DNA from: Alicyclobacillus sp.
GTDB taxonomy: Bacteria; Bacillota; Bacilli; Alicyclobacillales; Alicyclobacillaceae
DNA length: 64,000 nucleotides
Assembly: GCA_023511725.1 (NCBI GenBank)
Contig: JAIMAY010000001.1
Span: 112,574-176,573 of the forward strand
Direction: 5' to 3'
The notes under the pieces are model-generated. The model did not search any database. It had not been told where the DNA came from and worked only from the letters and a program-made list of their open reading frames with translations. The position numbers and the translations under genes are program-made. Below, piece after piece: positions 40,760-48,756 of this stretch; positions within the stretch are counted from its first letter, which is position 1, and each line of letters opens with the position of its first letter.

Positions 40760-42262
40760 GTGAAGCGTCGACTGTGGTGGCAGTGGACGTGGTTCTGCCT
40801 GGCCGTGTGTGCACTGGCCACTCGCTTGGCGTGGATCATGTGGGCGCCGTTTCAACCTGCATGGGGGCGGTGGCAGGACACATGGCCGGCCAGGGCAGAG
40901 CTCGAGCATTACCACCTGGTTCAGGTGGATGACGGACGCGGACGGTTGCTGTATCGCAACGGCGCGGTGTGGCGTGGCGGGGCCAAGGTGTGTACGGTCA
41001 TCGCCGGCGCACACCGGCTGTGGGTGCAGCAGCGTGATGCTGCGGCGGAGCCGCTCGATCCGGTGGCGGGCATGGTGGGTCGCCCGGACACATGGCCGGA
41101 TCCGGCGCGAGCCGTCGCTGAGCAAGGCCGAAGTGGCTTGCAGCACACGCTTGACCGCTGGTTGCGTGCCCGCCGCGCGGGCTACGTGGCGGTTCCAGAG
41201 GATGCGCTCGGCCGGGCCTTGGCCGGATCGCCCGAGGTCATCCCGCCCGAACGGGGAGCGGATGTGGTCACAACCCTGGATATGGCCTGGCAACGCGAGG
41301 CGGAGGCTGCGATTCAGCGTGTGACCGCACCCGTATCCGCGCTGGTGGTGCTGGATGTCAAGACGGGGGATGTGTTGGCCATGGCCGGTCGCGACACGGC
41401 GCATCCGCTCGCCATCCCTGCGGTACGCGCTCAGGTCCCTGGCTCAGTGTTTAAACTGGTCACGGCGATGGCCGCGCTCGACAGTCATCGATTTCGCGGT
41501 GACAGCGCGTTCGAATGTGCGGGTCGGGTCACCCATCTTCCCGGCGTCGTCATGCGCTGTTGGCGCCCGCACGGTCGCGAATCGTTCCTGGATGCGCTGG
41601 CGCAATCGTGCGACGTGGCGTTTGCCGAGGTGGGTGTGGCACTGGGGCGCCGGGCCCTTGTCACCGCATGGCACCGCCTTGACCTGGACCGTGCCGGCCT
41701 ACTCCCGGCGGCCGGACTGCCCGTGCTGAGCGAGGCGGAAGGCGGCGTTCTGTTCCGCCGCAGCGGTTCGGACCCGGGACTTTTGGCGAACTCGGCGATT
41801 GGACAAGAGGACGTTCGCCTCAGTCCGCTGCAGGCCGCGAGGATAGCGGCAGCGGTGGCTGACGGAGGTGTGGCCCGCGGCGCGAGGTTGGTCCTGCGTG
41901 TCGAGCAGGCCGGAGAAACGCGGCTCGTGTTCCCATCCGACCGCGGGACCCGTGTCTGCAGCGCCGGGGCCGCGGCGCTGCTCGCTCAAGCCATGAGAGA
42001 GGCTGTGACATCGCCCGACGGTACGGCGCATGGGCTGGCGAGCGTGAATCCGCCGCTCGCGGTCAAGACGGGCACGGCGCAACTACCCAATGGGCGTGTC
42101 AACGCGTGGATGGCCGGATTTCTCCCGGCCGGCGCACCGCGCGTCGCGTTTTGTGTGTTCGCGGGCGATGTGAGCGAAGCAGAAGGGCATCGCCAGGTGG
42201 CGCAGATGACCCGGGTTGTCGCGGCACACTGGGCGGCCCTCCACGGGGTGCGCATGGGATAG
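40760..42262 (+). CDS. Class B penicillin-binding protein (transpeptidase)
   Basis: A 500-residue membrane-anchored DD-transpeptidase. One N-terminal helix (TWFCLAVCALATRLAWIMW) is followed by a short dimerisation region and the catalytic domain: SxxK as PGSVFKL (Ser229, Lys232), the second motif as SCD (QSCDVAF, Ser283) and the third as KTGT (VKTGTAQ). Class B enzymes usually have S-x-N, so Asp in the third place is unusual. GTG 40760 has GGCGGGG 6 bases upstream. In B. subtilis pbpI (yrrR) lies further along the same gene block, so this is probably the counterpart. It may serve sporulation or growth; the position before sigK hints at the former. Confidence 0.9.
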   Translation: MKRRLWWQWTWFCLAVCALATRLAWIMWAPFQPAWGRWQDTWPARAELEHYHLVQVDDGRGRLLYRNGAVWRGGAKVCTVIAGAHRLWVQQRDAAAEPLDPVAGMVGRPDTWPDPARAVAEQGRSGLQHTLDRWLRARRAGYVAVPEDALGRALAGSPEVIPPERGADVVTTLDMAWQREAEAAIQRVTAPVSALVVLDVKTGDVLAMAGRDTAHPLAIPAVRAQVPGSVFKLVTAMAALDSHRFRGDSAFECAGRVTHLPGVVMRCWRPHGRESFLDALAQSCDVAFAEVGVALGRRALVTAWHRLDLDRAGLLPAAGLPVLSEAEGGVLFRRSGSDPGLLANSAIGQEDVRLSPLQAARIAAAVADGGVARGARLVLRVEQAGETRLVFPSDRGTRVCSAGAAALLAQAMREAVTSPDGTAHGLASVNPPLAVKTGTAQLPNGRVNAWMAGFLPAGAPRVAFCVFAGDVSEAEGHRQVAQMTRVVAAHWAALHGVRMG

Positions 42263-42361
42263 GGCCGGTCTGCCGTCTTTCCTCGGTCCCGCCTGTCCCC
42301 AGGCAGATTCCCAGGATCTCCGTCATAAGCTGGTCATATCTCGGCGGATGGAGGTGCGAGT

Positions 42362-43066
42362 GTGACCAGCTTGTTCACGCTGCTGGCGCTGGTGCTGAAG
42401 GAAGTCAGCGTATTCGTCTCGTACGTCAGAAACAACGCGTTTCCCCAACCGCTCAGCGCCGAGGAGGAAGCAGCCTGCATCGAACGCTGGATACAGGGGG
42501 ATGGGGAAGCGAGGAACAAGCTGATTGAGCACAATCTGCGCCTTGTGGCCCATTTGGTCAAGAAGTTTGAAGGCTGCGGTGAGGACCCGGAAGACCTCAT
42601 CTCCATCGGGACCATCGGTTTGATCAAGGCGGTGGAGAGTTACCATCCCGACCGAGGCACAAAGCTCGCGACGTACGCGGCGAGGTGCATCGAGAACGAG
42701 ATCCTGATGTACCTGCGCAGCAATCGCAAGCGGCGCAGGGACACATCCCTGTATGATCCGATTGGGACGGATAAAGAAGGTAATGAAATGACCTTGGCGG
42801 ATATTCTTGGATCGGATCCGGATGCCGTCATTGACCAGGTGGACCTGAGTTGGGAGAAGCAGAAGGTGTACGAGGTGCTCCCGGCGCTCGGCGAACGTGA
42901 GCGCGAGGTACTCTGTCTGCGCTTTGGTATTCCGGATGGGGAGGAGAAGACGCAGCGGGAAATCGCCGCCCAGATGGGAATCTCACGGTCCTACGTGTCA
43001 AGGATTGAGCGCAAGGCTCTGACGAAACTCTATGAGCAGATGCGTGCCGGGCGCCGCATGGGTTGA
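42362..43066 (+). CDS. sigK: RNA polymerase sporulation sigma factor SigK, intact pro-form
   Basis: A 234-residue sigma factor active late in the mother cell. The N-terminal 20 residues ([20 protein letters not shown]) match the removable pro-sequence of B. subtilis pro-sigma-K, and the mature part should begin [12 protein letters not shown]. Region 2 ([18 protein letters not shown], then [19 protein letters not shown]) and region 4 ([20 protein letters not shown]) are complete. The gene is in one piece, not split by a skin-like element. GTG 42362 has GGAGG 7 bases upstream. Confidence 0.96.
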   Translation: MTSLFTLLALVLKEVSVFVSYVRNNAFPQPLSAEEEAACIERWIQGDGEARNKLIEHNLRLVAHLVKKFEGCGEDPEDLISIGTIGLIKAVESYHPDRGTKLATYAARCIENEILMYLRSNRKRRRDTSLYDPIGTDKEGNEMTLADILGSDPDAVIDQVDLSWEKQKVYEVLPALGEREREVLCLRFGIPDGEEKTQREIAAQMGISRSYVSRIERKALTKLYEQMRAGRRMG

Positions 43067-43124
43067 GTTGGCACCGCCCGGCCGGCTGTGATAGATTGAA
43101 TCGCAACGAAGCGGAGCTGACGGC

Positions 43125-43676
43125 ATGGCGTGGATCTGGCAGGCGTGGATGCCCGATGAGTATGTGGCATCCATTTACGACATCGATTTGGACAGGCTCC
43201 GATCCGGAGGGCGACGGCTTCTCCTGTGCGATCTCGACAACACCCTGGTGCCCTGGAATCATCCCAACCCTCCGGATGCCCTGGGCGACTGGCTGAGGGC
43301 CGCCCGAGCGCGGGGATTCGAGGTCTGCATCGTATCCAACAACCGCGGGCCGCGCGTTCAGGCGTTCTCTGCCCGAAGTGGCATCCCAGCCGTCGCACAC
43401 GCGGGAAAGCCTCGCCGGCGGGGCTTTCTGGAGGCCATGCGCCGGTTTCAGGCCAGCCCAGAGGAGACGGTGATGGTGGGGGACCAGCTGTTCACCGATG
43501 TCTGGGGCGCCAGGCGGATCGGGCTGTACGCCATCCTTGTGGTGCCCATGAACCCACACGAATGGTGGGGGACTCGGTTGGTGCGGCGCGTGGAACGCGT
43601 CGCGCTGCGAGCGCTGACCCGGCGGGGACTCTGTCCGCCCACGACACGATCCGCATCGCCGGAGGAGGTGAAGTGA
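43125..43676 (+). CDS. yqeG: YqeG family HAD IIIA-type phosphatase
   Basis: A 183-residue HAD phosphatase, relative of mitochondrial phosphatidylglycerophosphatase PTPMT/Gep4. Motif I is LLCDLDNTLVPW (nucleophile Asp36), motif II is CIVSNN, and motifs III and IV are AGKPRRRGF and MVGDQLFTDVWGA. It opens the conserved yqeG-yqeH-aroE-nadD-yqeK-rsfS operon; its TGA overlaps the yqeH start (GTGA). ATG 43125 is the only sensible start. Confidence 0.93.
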   Translation: MAWIWQAWMPDEYVASIYDIDLDRLRSGGRRLLLCDLDNTLVPWNHPNPPDALGDWLRAARARGFEVCIVSNNRGPRVQAFSARSGIPAVAHAGKPRRRGFLEAMRRFQASPEETVMVGDQLFTDVWGARRIGLYAILVVPMNPHEWWGTRLVRRVERVALRALTRRGLCPPTTRSASPEEVK

Positions 43677-44839
43677 GGTTGAGTGTGAACCTGCGCGTCT
43701 GCACGGGTTGCGGCGCACCGCTGCAGAGTGAATCTCCGGATTTGCCGGGTTTTATCCCGGAGACGGCCGCCGCCCGCGATGAGCCGGTCTGTCAGCGCTG
43801 TTTTCGTATCCGCCACTACGGGGAATTCAGCCCCATTCACGTGTCCGAGACTGAGTATGAGCAGGAGGTCAGGCGGGTTCTGGCGGATCCGGGGCACGTT
43901 TTGTACGTGGTGGATGTGTTTGACCTCCCGGGCTCGCGGATTCCGCAGATGGGCCGGTGGTTGCGCGGTAAGTCCGTGTGGTTCATCGCGAATAAGATCG
44001 ATCTGCTTCCGGCCGAAGTCCGACCGGACAAGCTGTGGCCATGGCTGGACAGTGAAATGGCGAAGGAGGGGATAACGCCCGAGAGGCATTTCGCCATCAG
44101 CGCCGAGACCGGCCAGGGGGTGGCGGAACTCGAGCGGGCCATCGCCGAAAGCCCGGAGCAACGCTGGGTGGTGCTTGGGATGGCAAACGTCGGGAAGTCC
44201 ACGCTGTTGAACCGCCTGTTTCACCGCTGGATGGGAACATCACCGCTTACCATCTCGCGTCAGCCCGGCACGACATTGGGAGCCGTGGCGGTAAAGGTGG
44301 CGGTGGAAGGTGCGACGCGTACCGTGATCGACACGCCGGGGTTGGTGCAGGGCCGGCGCATTGTGGACCTGCTCTGCCCGCGCTGCCTGAAAGCTGTGGT
44401 GCCAAGGTCGCGCCTGCGTCCGCGCGTGTATCAGTTGCAGCCGGGCCAGACCCTGTGGCTGGGTGGTGTCGCACGCTTCGACTTTGTGGACGGACCGTGG
44501 CAGCCGTTCGTCGTCTACGTCTCCAATGATCTGGTCGTGCATCGAACCAAGCTGGAGAAGGCGACCGAGTTCGGCGCAAGGCATGCCGATGACCTGCTCC
44601 GCGTGCCGTGCGCGACGTGCAGGCAGCGTCTGGGCGATCTCGTCATGCACCCGCTGATCGGCGGCGCGGCGCGCGCGCCGCGCAGCATGCAGGGCGCACT
44701 GCGGCTGCCCGCCGGCACCCGCGGCGGCGACGTGGTGGTGGCTGGGCTGGGCTGGATCGCTCAATTTGGCCGTCCGTTCACGGGGCGGCTTTGGCTGCCC
44801 GGCGGGATGGAGGTGCAAACACGGCCGCGTCTGATCTAG
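43673..44839 (+). CDS. yqeH: Circularly permuted ribosome-assembly GTPase YqeH
   Basis: A 388-residue GTPase needed for 30S subunit assembly. An N-terminal zinc finger (CTGCGAPLQ, then CQRCFRIRHYG) is followed by the G motifs in permuted order: G4 NKID (FIANKIDLL), G5, then G1 GMANVGKST, G2 and G3 DTPG (VIDTPGLV), and a C-terminal RNA-binding domain. GTG 43673 overlaps the yqeG stop and has GGAGG 7 bases upstream; TTG 43679 and GTG 43685 are also possible. The order of motifs is diagnostic for the family. Confidence 0.94.
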   Translation: MRLSVNLRVCTGCGAPLQSESPDLPGFIPETAAARDEPVCQRCFRIRHYGEFSPIHVSETEYEQEVRRVLADPGHVLYVVDVFDLPGSRIPQMGRWLRGKSVWFIANKIDLLPAEVRPDKLWPWLDSEMAKEGITPERHFAISAETGQGVAELERAIAESPEQRWVVLGMANVGKSTLLNRLFHRWMGTSPLTISRQPGTTLGAVAVKVAVEGATRTVIDTPGLVQGRRIVDLLCPRCLKAVVPRSRLRPRVYQLQPGQTLWLGGVARFDFVDGPWQPFVVYVSNDLVVHRTKLEKATEFGARHADDLLRVPCATCRQRLGDLVMHPLIGGAARAPRSMQGALRLPAGTRGGDVVVAGLGWIAQFGRPFTGRLWLPGGMEVQTRPRLI

Positions 44840-44851
44840 GAGGGGAGAATC

Positions 44852-45697
44852 GTGGGAACACGACTGTACGGGCTGTTGGGTTGGCCGGTGGGACACAGCG
44901 TCTCTCCCGCCATGTTGCGGCGCGCATTCCAGCGTGCCGGGATCGACGCCGTTTATCTGCCTTTTGCCGTGCCGCCGGAACAGCTTGGCCAAGCGGTGAG
45001 TGGCCTTCGGGCGCTGGGCGCGCGTGGAGCGAACGTCACCATTCCGCACAAAGAGAGCGTGCGCGCCTGGATTGATGAGGAGAGTGACGAGGCGCGGCTG
45101 GCGGGTGCAGTGAACACGCTGATCTTTGAAGAGGACGGCACGCTGCGCGGTGACAACACGGACGTGATGGGGTGGTGGCAGAGCGTCCGCGCGCATCTGC
45201 CCGCGCGGCCGTGGTCGCTCACCATCCTCGGTGCAGGCGGTGCCGTTCGCGCCATTCTGGCAGCGCTCGTGCTGCATGGCGCCGCCTGCCAACGCGTCAT
45301 TCTGACGGCGCGCGGGGAGGGACGGGTGAACGCGCTTGTGCATCGTTTCTCCACAGATCTGCCGCTCGAGGCGGTGGCGTGGGACCATCGCGAGGACGCC
45401 GTCGCCAGGAGCGACGTGGTGGTTCAGTGCACCCCCGTGGGGATGTGGCCCCATGTCAGCGAGGCGCCAATCCGCGATGGTCACTGTTTTCGTCCCGGAC
45501 AGGTGGTGCAGGATCTGGTGTATCGGCCGTTGCAAACAAAATTCCTGGAAATGGCCGCGGCCACCGGCGCGACCGTGGTGGACGGCCTGGGAATGTTGGT
45601 CGGACAGGGGGCCGCTGCGTTTGAGCGGTGGACCGGCCAAAGCGCGCCAGTGGATGACATGGCGCGCGCAGCACGGGAGGCACTGGATGGCCTGTGA
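44852..45697 (+). CDS. aroE: Shikimate dehydrogenase
   Basis: NADP-dependent reduction of 3-dehydroshikimate in aromatic amino-acid synthesis. The 281 residues show LLGWPVGHSVSPAML, GANVTIPHKESV (catalytic Lys), GAVNTLIFEEDG, DNTDVMGW (Asp), the dinucleotide loop ILGAGGAVRAIL and the C-terminal DGLGMLVGQGAAAF. It begins 12 bases after yqeH. yhbY (yqeI), which usually sits between aroE and nadD in Bacillus, is missing here: nadD begins 30 bases later. Confidence 0.96.
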   Translation: MGTRLYGLLGWPVGHSVSPAMLRRAFQRAGIDAVYLPFAVPPEQLGQAVSGLRALGARGANVTIPHKESVRAWIDEESDEARLAGAVNTLIFEEDGTLRGDNTDVMGWWQSVRAHLPARPWSLTILGAGGAVRAILAALVLHGAACQRVILTARGEGRVNALVHRFSTDLPLEAVAWDHREDAVARSDVVVQCTPVGMWPHVSEAPIRDGHCFRPGQVVQDLVYRPLQTKFLEMAAATGATVVDGLGMLVGQGAAAFERWTGQSAPVDDMARAAREALDGL

Positions 45698-45727
45698 TAT
45701 ACTTTTCGCCGAAGGACGGATGAAGGC

Positions 45728-46315
45728 GTGGGCGAGGTGATCCTGTTCGGCGGGACATTTGATCCGCCGCATGTCGGCCATCTCCTGATGGCCCGGCTGG
45801 CGCTTGAACAGACGCAAGCCGACGCCATCTGGTTCATTCCAGCGGCGGATCCGCCGCATAAGATGGCGGTAACTCCGCTCGATTTCCAGCGCCGGGTTCG
45901 CATGGTGGAGCGGCTCATTGAGGGTCAGGAGCGAATGGTGGTTTGCCGTATCGAGGAGGGGTTGGAGCGTCCTTCATACACGCTGCGAACGGTGCGAGCA
46001 CTGCAGTCGCAGTATCCAGCGTGCAATTTCCGCTTCCTGATGGGGGCGGACAGCTTGGCGTCTCTACCCACCTGGTACGGGGCGCGCGAGTTATGCGAGC
46101 GGATACCCCTGTTGGTGGCGCAGCGGACGGGTTTCGACCTGTCGCGCGTGCTGCAGGACGTGCGGTCGCGGCTCCCCGCGTTGCGCGTAGAGACGCTGGA
46201 GATGCCCATCTTGGATGTCTCGTCGTCCTGGCTGCGGGATCGACATGCGCACGGGTTGCCCCTGTGTCACCTCGTCCCGCCGGCGGTGCTCGCGGTGTGG
46301 GATGAAGGTTCGTGA
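45728..46315 (+). CDS. nadD: Nicotinate-nucleotide adenylyltransferase
   Basis: Makes deamido-NAD from nicotinate mononucleotide and ATP. The 195-residue chain has the nucleotidyltransferase start ILFGGTFDPPHVGHLLMA, with the (H/T)xGH motif, IWFIPAADPPHK, FLMGADSLASLPTWY and the closing DVSSSWLRDR (ISSTxIR-like). GTG 45728 is used. It lies in the operon between aroE and yqeK. Confidence 0.95.
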   Translation: MGEVILFGGTFDPPHVGHLLMARLALEQTQADAIWFIPAADPPHKMAVTPLDFQRRVRMVERLIEGQERMVVCRIEEGLERPSYTLRTVRALQSQYPACNFRFLMGADSLASLPTWYGARELCERIPLLVAQRTGFDLSRVLQDVRSRLPALRVETLEMPILDVSSSWLRDRHAHGLPLCHLVPPAVLAVWDEGS

Positions 46316-46336
46316 GGGGTGAAGGGAGAGGTGTCA

Positions 46337-46906
46337 TTGACCGAGGAGGAAATCCGCGAACGGGTGAAAGCGGCACTCAGCCCACAGCGTTTTCGCCATG
46401 TGGAGGGCGTTGTGGAAGCGGCGGGGGCGCTAGCCATCCAGCACGGTGCGGATCCGGTTCGCGCGCGCACGGCGGCATGGATTCACGACGTGGCGCGTGA
46501 ATGGCCAGCGGAGAAGCTGAGGTCGGAGGCGGAGCGGATTGAGGTGCCCAGCGGGTTCGCGATGGTGCCCGTGTTGCTGCACGGTCCGATTGCCGCGCAC
46601 CTGATGAGGGAAGAGTTTGGTATTGAGGACAAAGAGATGGCGGATGCGGTTCGCTATCATACGACCGGACGTCCGGGCATGTCCATGCTCGAGAAGATTC
46701 TGTACTTGGCAGACGCGATTGAACCAGGACGGACGTATCCGGGCGTGGATGAACTTCGCTCCATCGCCGCCCGCGACCTGGACCTGGCGGTGGCGCGGGC
46801 CATGGACGCCGGCATCGAGTATCTGCTCCGGCGTCACGAGCCGATTTTTCCTCTGACGGTGCTGGCGCGGAACGAACTGTGGGAGTTGATCAACCGCCGG
46901 GGATGA
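46337..46906 (+). CDS. yqeK: HD-domain Ap4A hydrolase YqeK
   Basis: A protein of about 189 residues. Family members are iron-dependent symmetrical hydrolases of diadenosine tetraphosphate. The metal ligands are visible as His in RFRHVEGV, HD in WIHDVAREW, His in VLLHGPIAAH, His in VRYHTTG and Asp in LYLADAIEPGR. I start at TTG 46337, which has GGGAG about 8 bases upstream and gives the normal family N-terminus; GTG 46319 is an in-frame alternative. It precedes rsfS as in Bacillus. Confidence 0.92.
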   Translation: MTEEEIRERVKAALSPQRFRHVEGVVEAAGALAIQHGADPVRARTAAWIHDVAREWPAEKLRSEAERIEVPSGFAMVPVLLHGPIAAHLMREEFGIEDKEMADAVRYHTTGRPGMSMLEKILYLADAIEPGRTYPGVDELRSIAARDLDLAVARAMDAGIEYLLRRHEPIFPLTVLARNELWELINRRG

Positions 46907-46940
46907 ACTCCGGTCGACGGATAGAGTGGGAGGATGCGGA

Positions 46941-47303
46941 ATGGTACAATCCATCGCCGACGTGGCGCTCCAGGCAGCGGCTGCCGCTGCGGATAAGAAG
47001 GCGAAGGACATCGTGGTTCTCGACATTCATGAGCTCACGCCCGTGGCCGATTACTTTGTGATCTGCTCGGCACAGTCGGGGACCCAACTGGAAGCCGTGG
47101 CGCGGGCGGTACGCGACAAGATGGATGAACTCGGTGTCCGTTGCCGAGGCGTGGAGGGTCTGGAGGAAGCGCGCTGGGTGCTCTTGGATTTCGGTGACGT
47201 GGTGGTTCACGTCTTTCGTCAAGAGGAGCGCGAGTTCTACCATCTGGAGCGCCTGTGGGGTGACGCCAAGCAGATTCCATTCCCGGCGCCGCAGTTGCAG
47301 TAG
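46941..47303 (+). CDS. rsfS: Ribosome silencing factor RsfS
   Basis: Binds ribosomal protein uL14 and blocks subunit joining when nutrients are short. The 120-residue chain shows ADKKAKDIVVLDIHELTPVADYFVICSA and WVLLDFGDVVVHVFRQEEREFYHLERLW, both family hallmarks. ATG 46941 has GGAGG 7 bases upstream. It is the last gene of the operon and converges with mntR; the 37-base gap contains no clear terminator. Confidence 0.96.
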   Translation: MVQSIADVALQAAAAAADKKAKDIVVLDIHELTPVADYFVICSAQSGTQLEAVARAVRDKMDELGVRCRGVEGLEEARWVLLDFGDVVVHVFRQEEREFYHLERLWGDAKQIPFPAPQLQ

Positions 47304-47340
47304 TCGTCGGCCGGTGGTGCAGACGGTGGCGGCGAGGGGT

Positions 47341-47778
47341 TCATTCCTCCGCGGATGTTTGCTCTCGCCGCTGCTGCTGGTACGACTGGAATTGCGCGAG
47401 GCAGTCCGGATTTTCCCCGAAAAACAGCACCAGGCTTTGCAGTGCTTCGAGGGTGCTCGGGCTCACGTGGTGTTCGATACCTTCGACATCCCGCTGGATG
47501 GTCTCCTCGGTGACGCCGAGCATGCGCAGAAAATCCGCCAACATCGCGTGCCGCTTTTTCATCAGCTCGCCCAGTCGGCGCCCTCGAGCGGTCAGCACAA
47601 TACCCCGATACTTCTCGTACGTCACGTACTGATTGTCGTCCAGTTTCTGGAGCATCTTGGTGACGGACGAGGGCTGCACATCCAGGGAAGAAGCAATGTC
47701 CGACACGCGGGCATAACCTTTCTCATTCATCAGTTCGTAGATCTTCTCCAGATAATCCTCCATGCTCGGTGTCAGCAA
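47341..47778 (-). CDS. mntR: Manganese transport regulator MntR
   Basis: DtxR-family repressor of manganese uptake, 145 residues. The N-terminus MLTPSMEDYLEKIYEL aligns with B. subtilis MTTPSMEMYIEQIY, so TTG 47778 is the start (GGGGG about 9 bases upstream). Metal ligands Asp8 and Glu11, His in KKRHAML, and DVEGIEHH supplying the Glu/Glu/His set are all present, matching the MntR rather than the IdeR site. The promoter TTGTCA-N18-TAAGAT lies upstream at 47821-47850. mntH and mntABC are not in the window. Confidence 0.94.
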   Translation of the reverse strand: MLTPSMEDYLEKIYELMNEKGYARVSDIASSLDVQPSSVTKMLQKLDDNQYVTYEKYRGIVLTARGRRLGELMKKRHAMLADFLRMLGVTEETIQRDVEGIEHHVSPSTLEALQSLVLFFGENPDCLAQFQSYQQQRREQTSAEE

Positions 47779-47820
47779 AGAGCCCAACCCCCATTTGATG
47801 CGCGCGGCACGCGCAGTTTT

Positions 47821-47850
47821 ATCTTACACGGGATGTTGCTCTCTTGACAA
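47821..47850 (-). promoter_or_regulatory. Sigma-A promoter of mntR
   Basis: On the minus strand TTGTCA (47845-47850) and TAAGAT (47821-47826) are 18 bp apart, 43 bases before the mntR start. Confidence 0.55.
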
Positions 47851-47961
47851 TCTATGCGTCATCCCTTCAGTCCTCTCCAAAGCAGCATCAAAGCTGCGCT
47901 TGGAAAACAGGGACTTCGCACGCTTCCCGCGAATCCTGATCCGCACCAGGAGGGGAAGCGC

Positions 47962-48684
47962 GTGAATGAATGGTTGGACTTCGGCGATACATGGCCTGAA
48001 GGGGACGATGACGAACTGTGGCCCGTGGGAGACAATGCCGATGTGCCGGCATCATCACCCCGGGTTCACCGGTGGTGGCCGTCTGTGATGGTGGGCGTGA
48101 TGGGCGTGATCCTGGGTGCGGTCGGTGCATGGATGGGAATACACCGCGTGCCATCGGCCCAGACCGGTGATCCAGTCGCCGTGGCCGGCGGAAATCGGGT
48201 AGCGTACGACAACACCATTCTCGTAGATGTGCATGGGGATGTCCGGCACCCAGGTGTGTATCGATTATCCGAAGATGCCAGGGTCATGGATGCCGTACGC
48301 GCTGCGGGTGGCTTCATCCATCCTGAAGACGCGGCCGAGATCAATGGCGCCCAGCCGCTCACGGACGGGGATGAGGTGTTGATCCCGGCCGCTGGCGATG
48401 CCGAGGCATCCGCGAGGGAAGATGCGGTGAACGCCGCGGCAGTGGGCGATGAACGTGGACAATCCGCCGGTGTGACGTCGGGACGGCGTGTGGACCTGAA
48501 CTCTGCTTCTGAAGCGGAGCTTGAAACCCTTCCCGGCATCGGTCCGGCCAAGGCCCAGGCCATCATCGCCTACCGCCAAGCTCATGGGGGGTTTCACAGC
48601 GTGCAGGACCTGCTTCAGGTGCCGGGTATTGGCCCTGCCACGCTCTCCAAAGTTGAGCCGAACATCGCGGTTTCAGGACACTGA
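47962..48684 (+). CDS. comEA: Competence DNA receptor ComEA
   Basis: Membrane-anchored DNA-binding protein of the transformation machinery, 240 residues. An acidic cytoplasmic N-terminus is followed by one membrane helix (SVMVGVMGVILGAVGAWMG), an SLBB domain (ILVDVHGDVRHPGVYRL, then VMDAVRAAGGF) and two helix-hairpin-helix motifs (LETLPGIGPAKAQAIIAYR; LLQVPGIGPATLSKV). GTG 47962 has AGGAGGGG 6 bases upstream. The acidic stretch before the helix is longer than in Bacillus. comEB is absent; a transglutaminase-type gene follows. Confidence 0.95.
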   Translation: MNEWLDFGDTWPEGDDDELWPVGDNADVPASSPRVHRWWPSVMVGVMGVILGAVGAWMGIHRVPSAQTGDPVAVAGGNRVAYDNTILVDVHGDVRHPGVYRLSEDARVMDAVRAAGGFIHPEDAAEINGAQPLTDGDEVLIPAAGDAEASAREDAVNAAAVGDERGQSAGVTSGRRVDLNSASEAELETLPGIGPAKAQAIIAYRQAHGGFHSVQDLLQVPGIGPATLSKVEPNIAVSGH

Positions 48685-48756
48685 CGGACACAAATCGGTG
48701 TGCGGATGCGCAACCCTGTGGTAGCACCGGACACGAAGAAGGGGGTGCTCGCAAAC

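Noticed and set aside
42300..42361. Sigma-E promoter before sigK (two CATA-like boxes)
   Set aside because: The boxes are only about 11 bases apart, too close for -35 and -10 elements.
44240..45859. A 539-codon minus-strand frame across yqeH, aroE and nadD
   Set aside because: Antisense shadow; the plus-strand genes have intact catalytic motifs.
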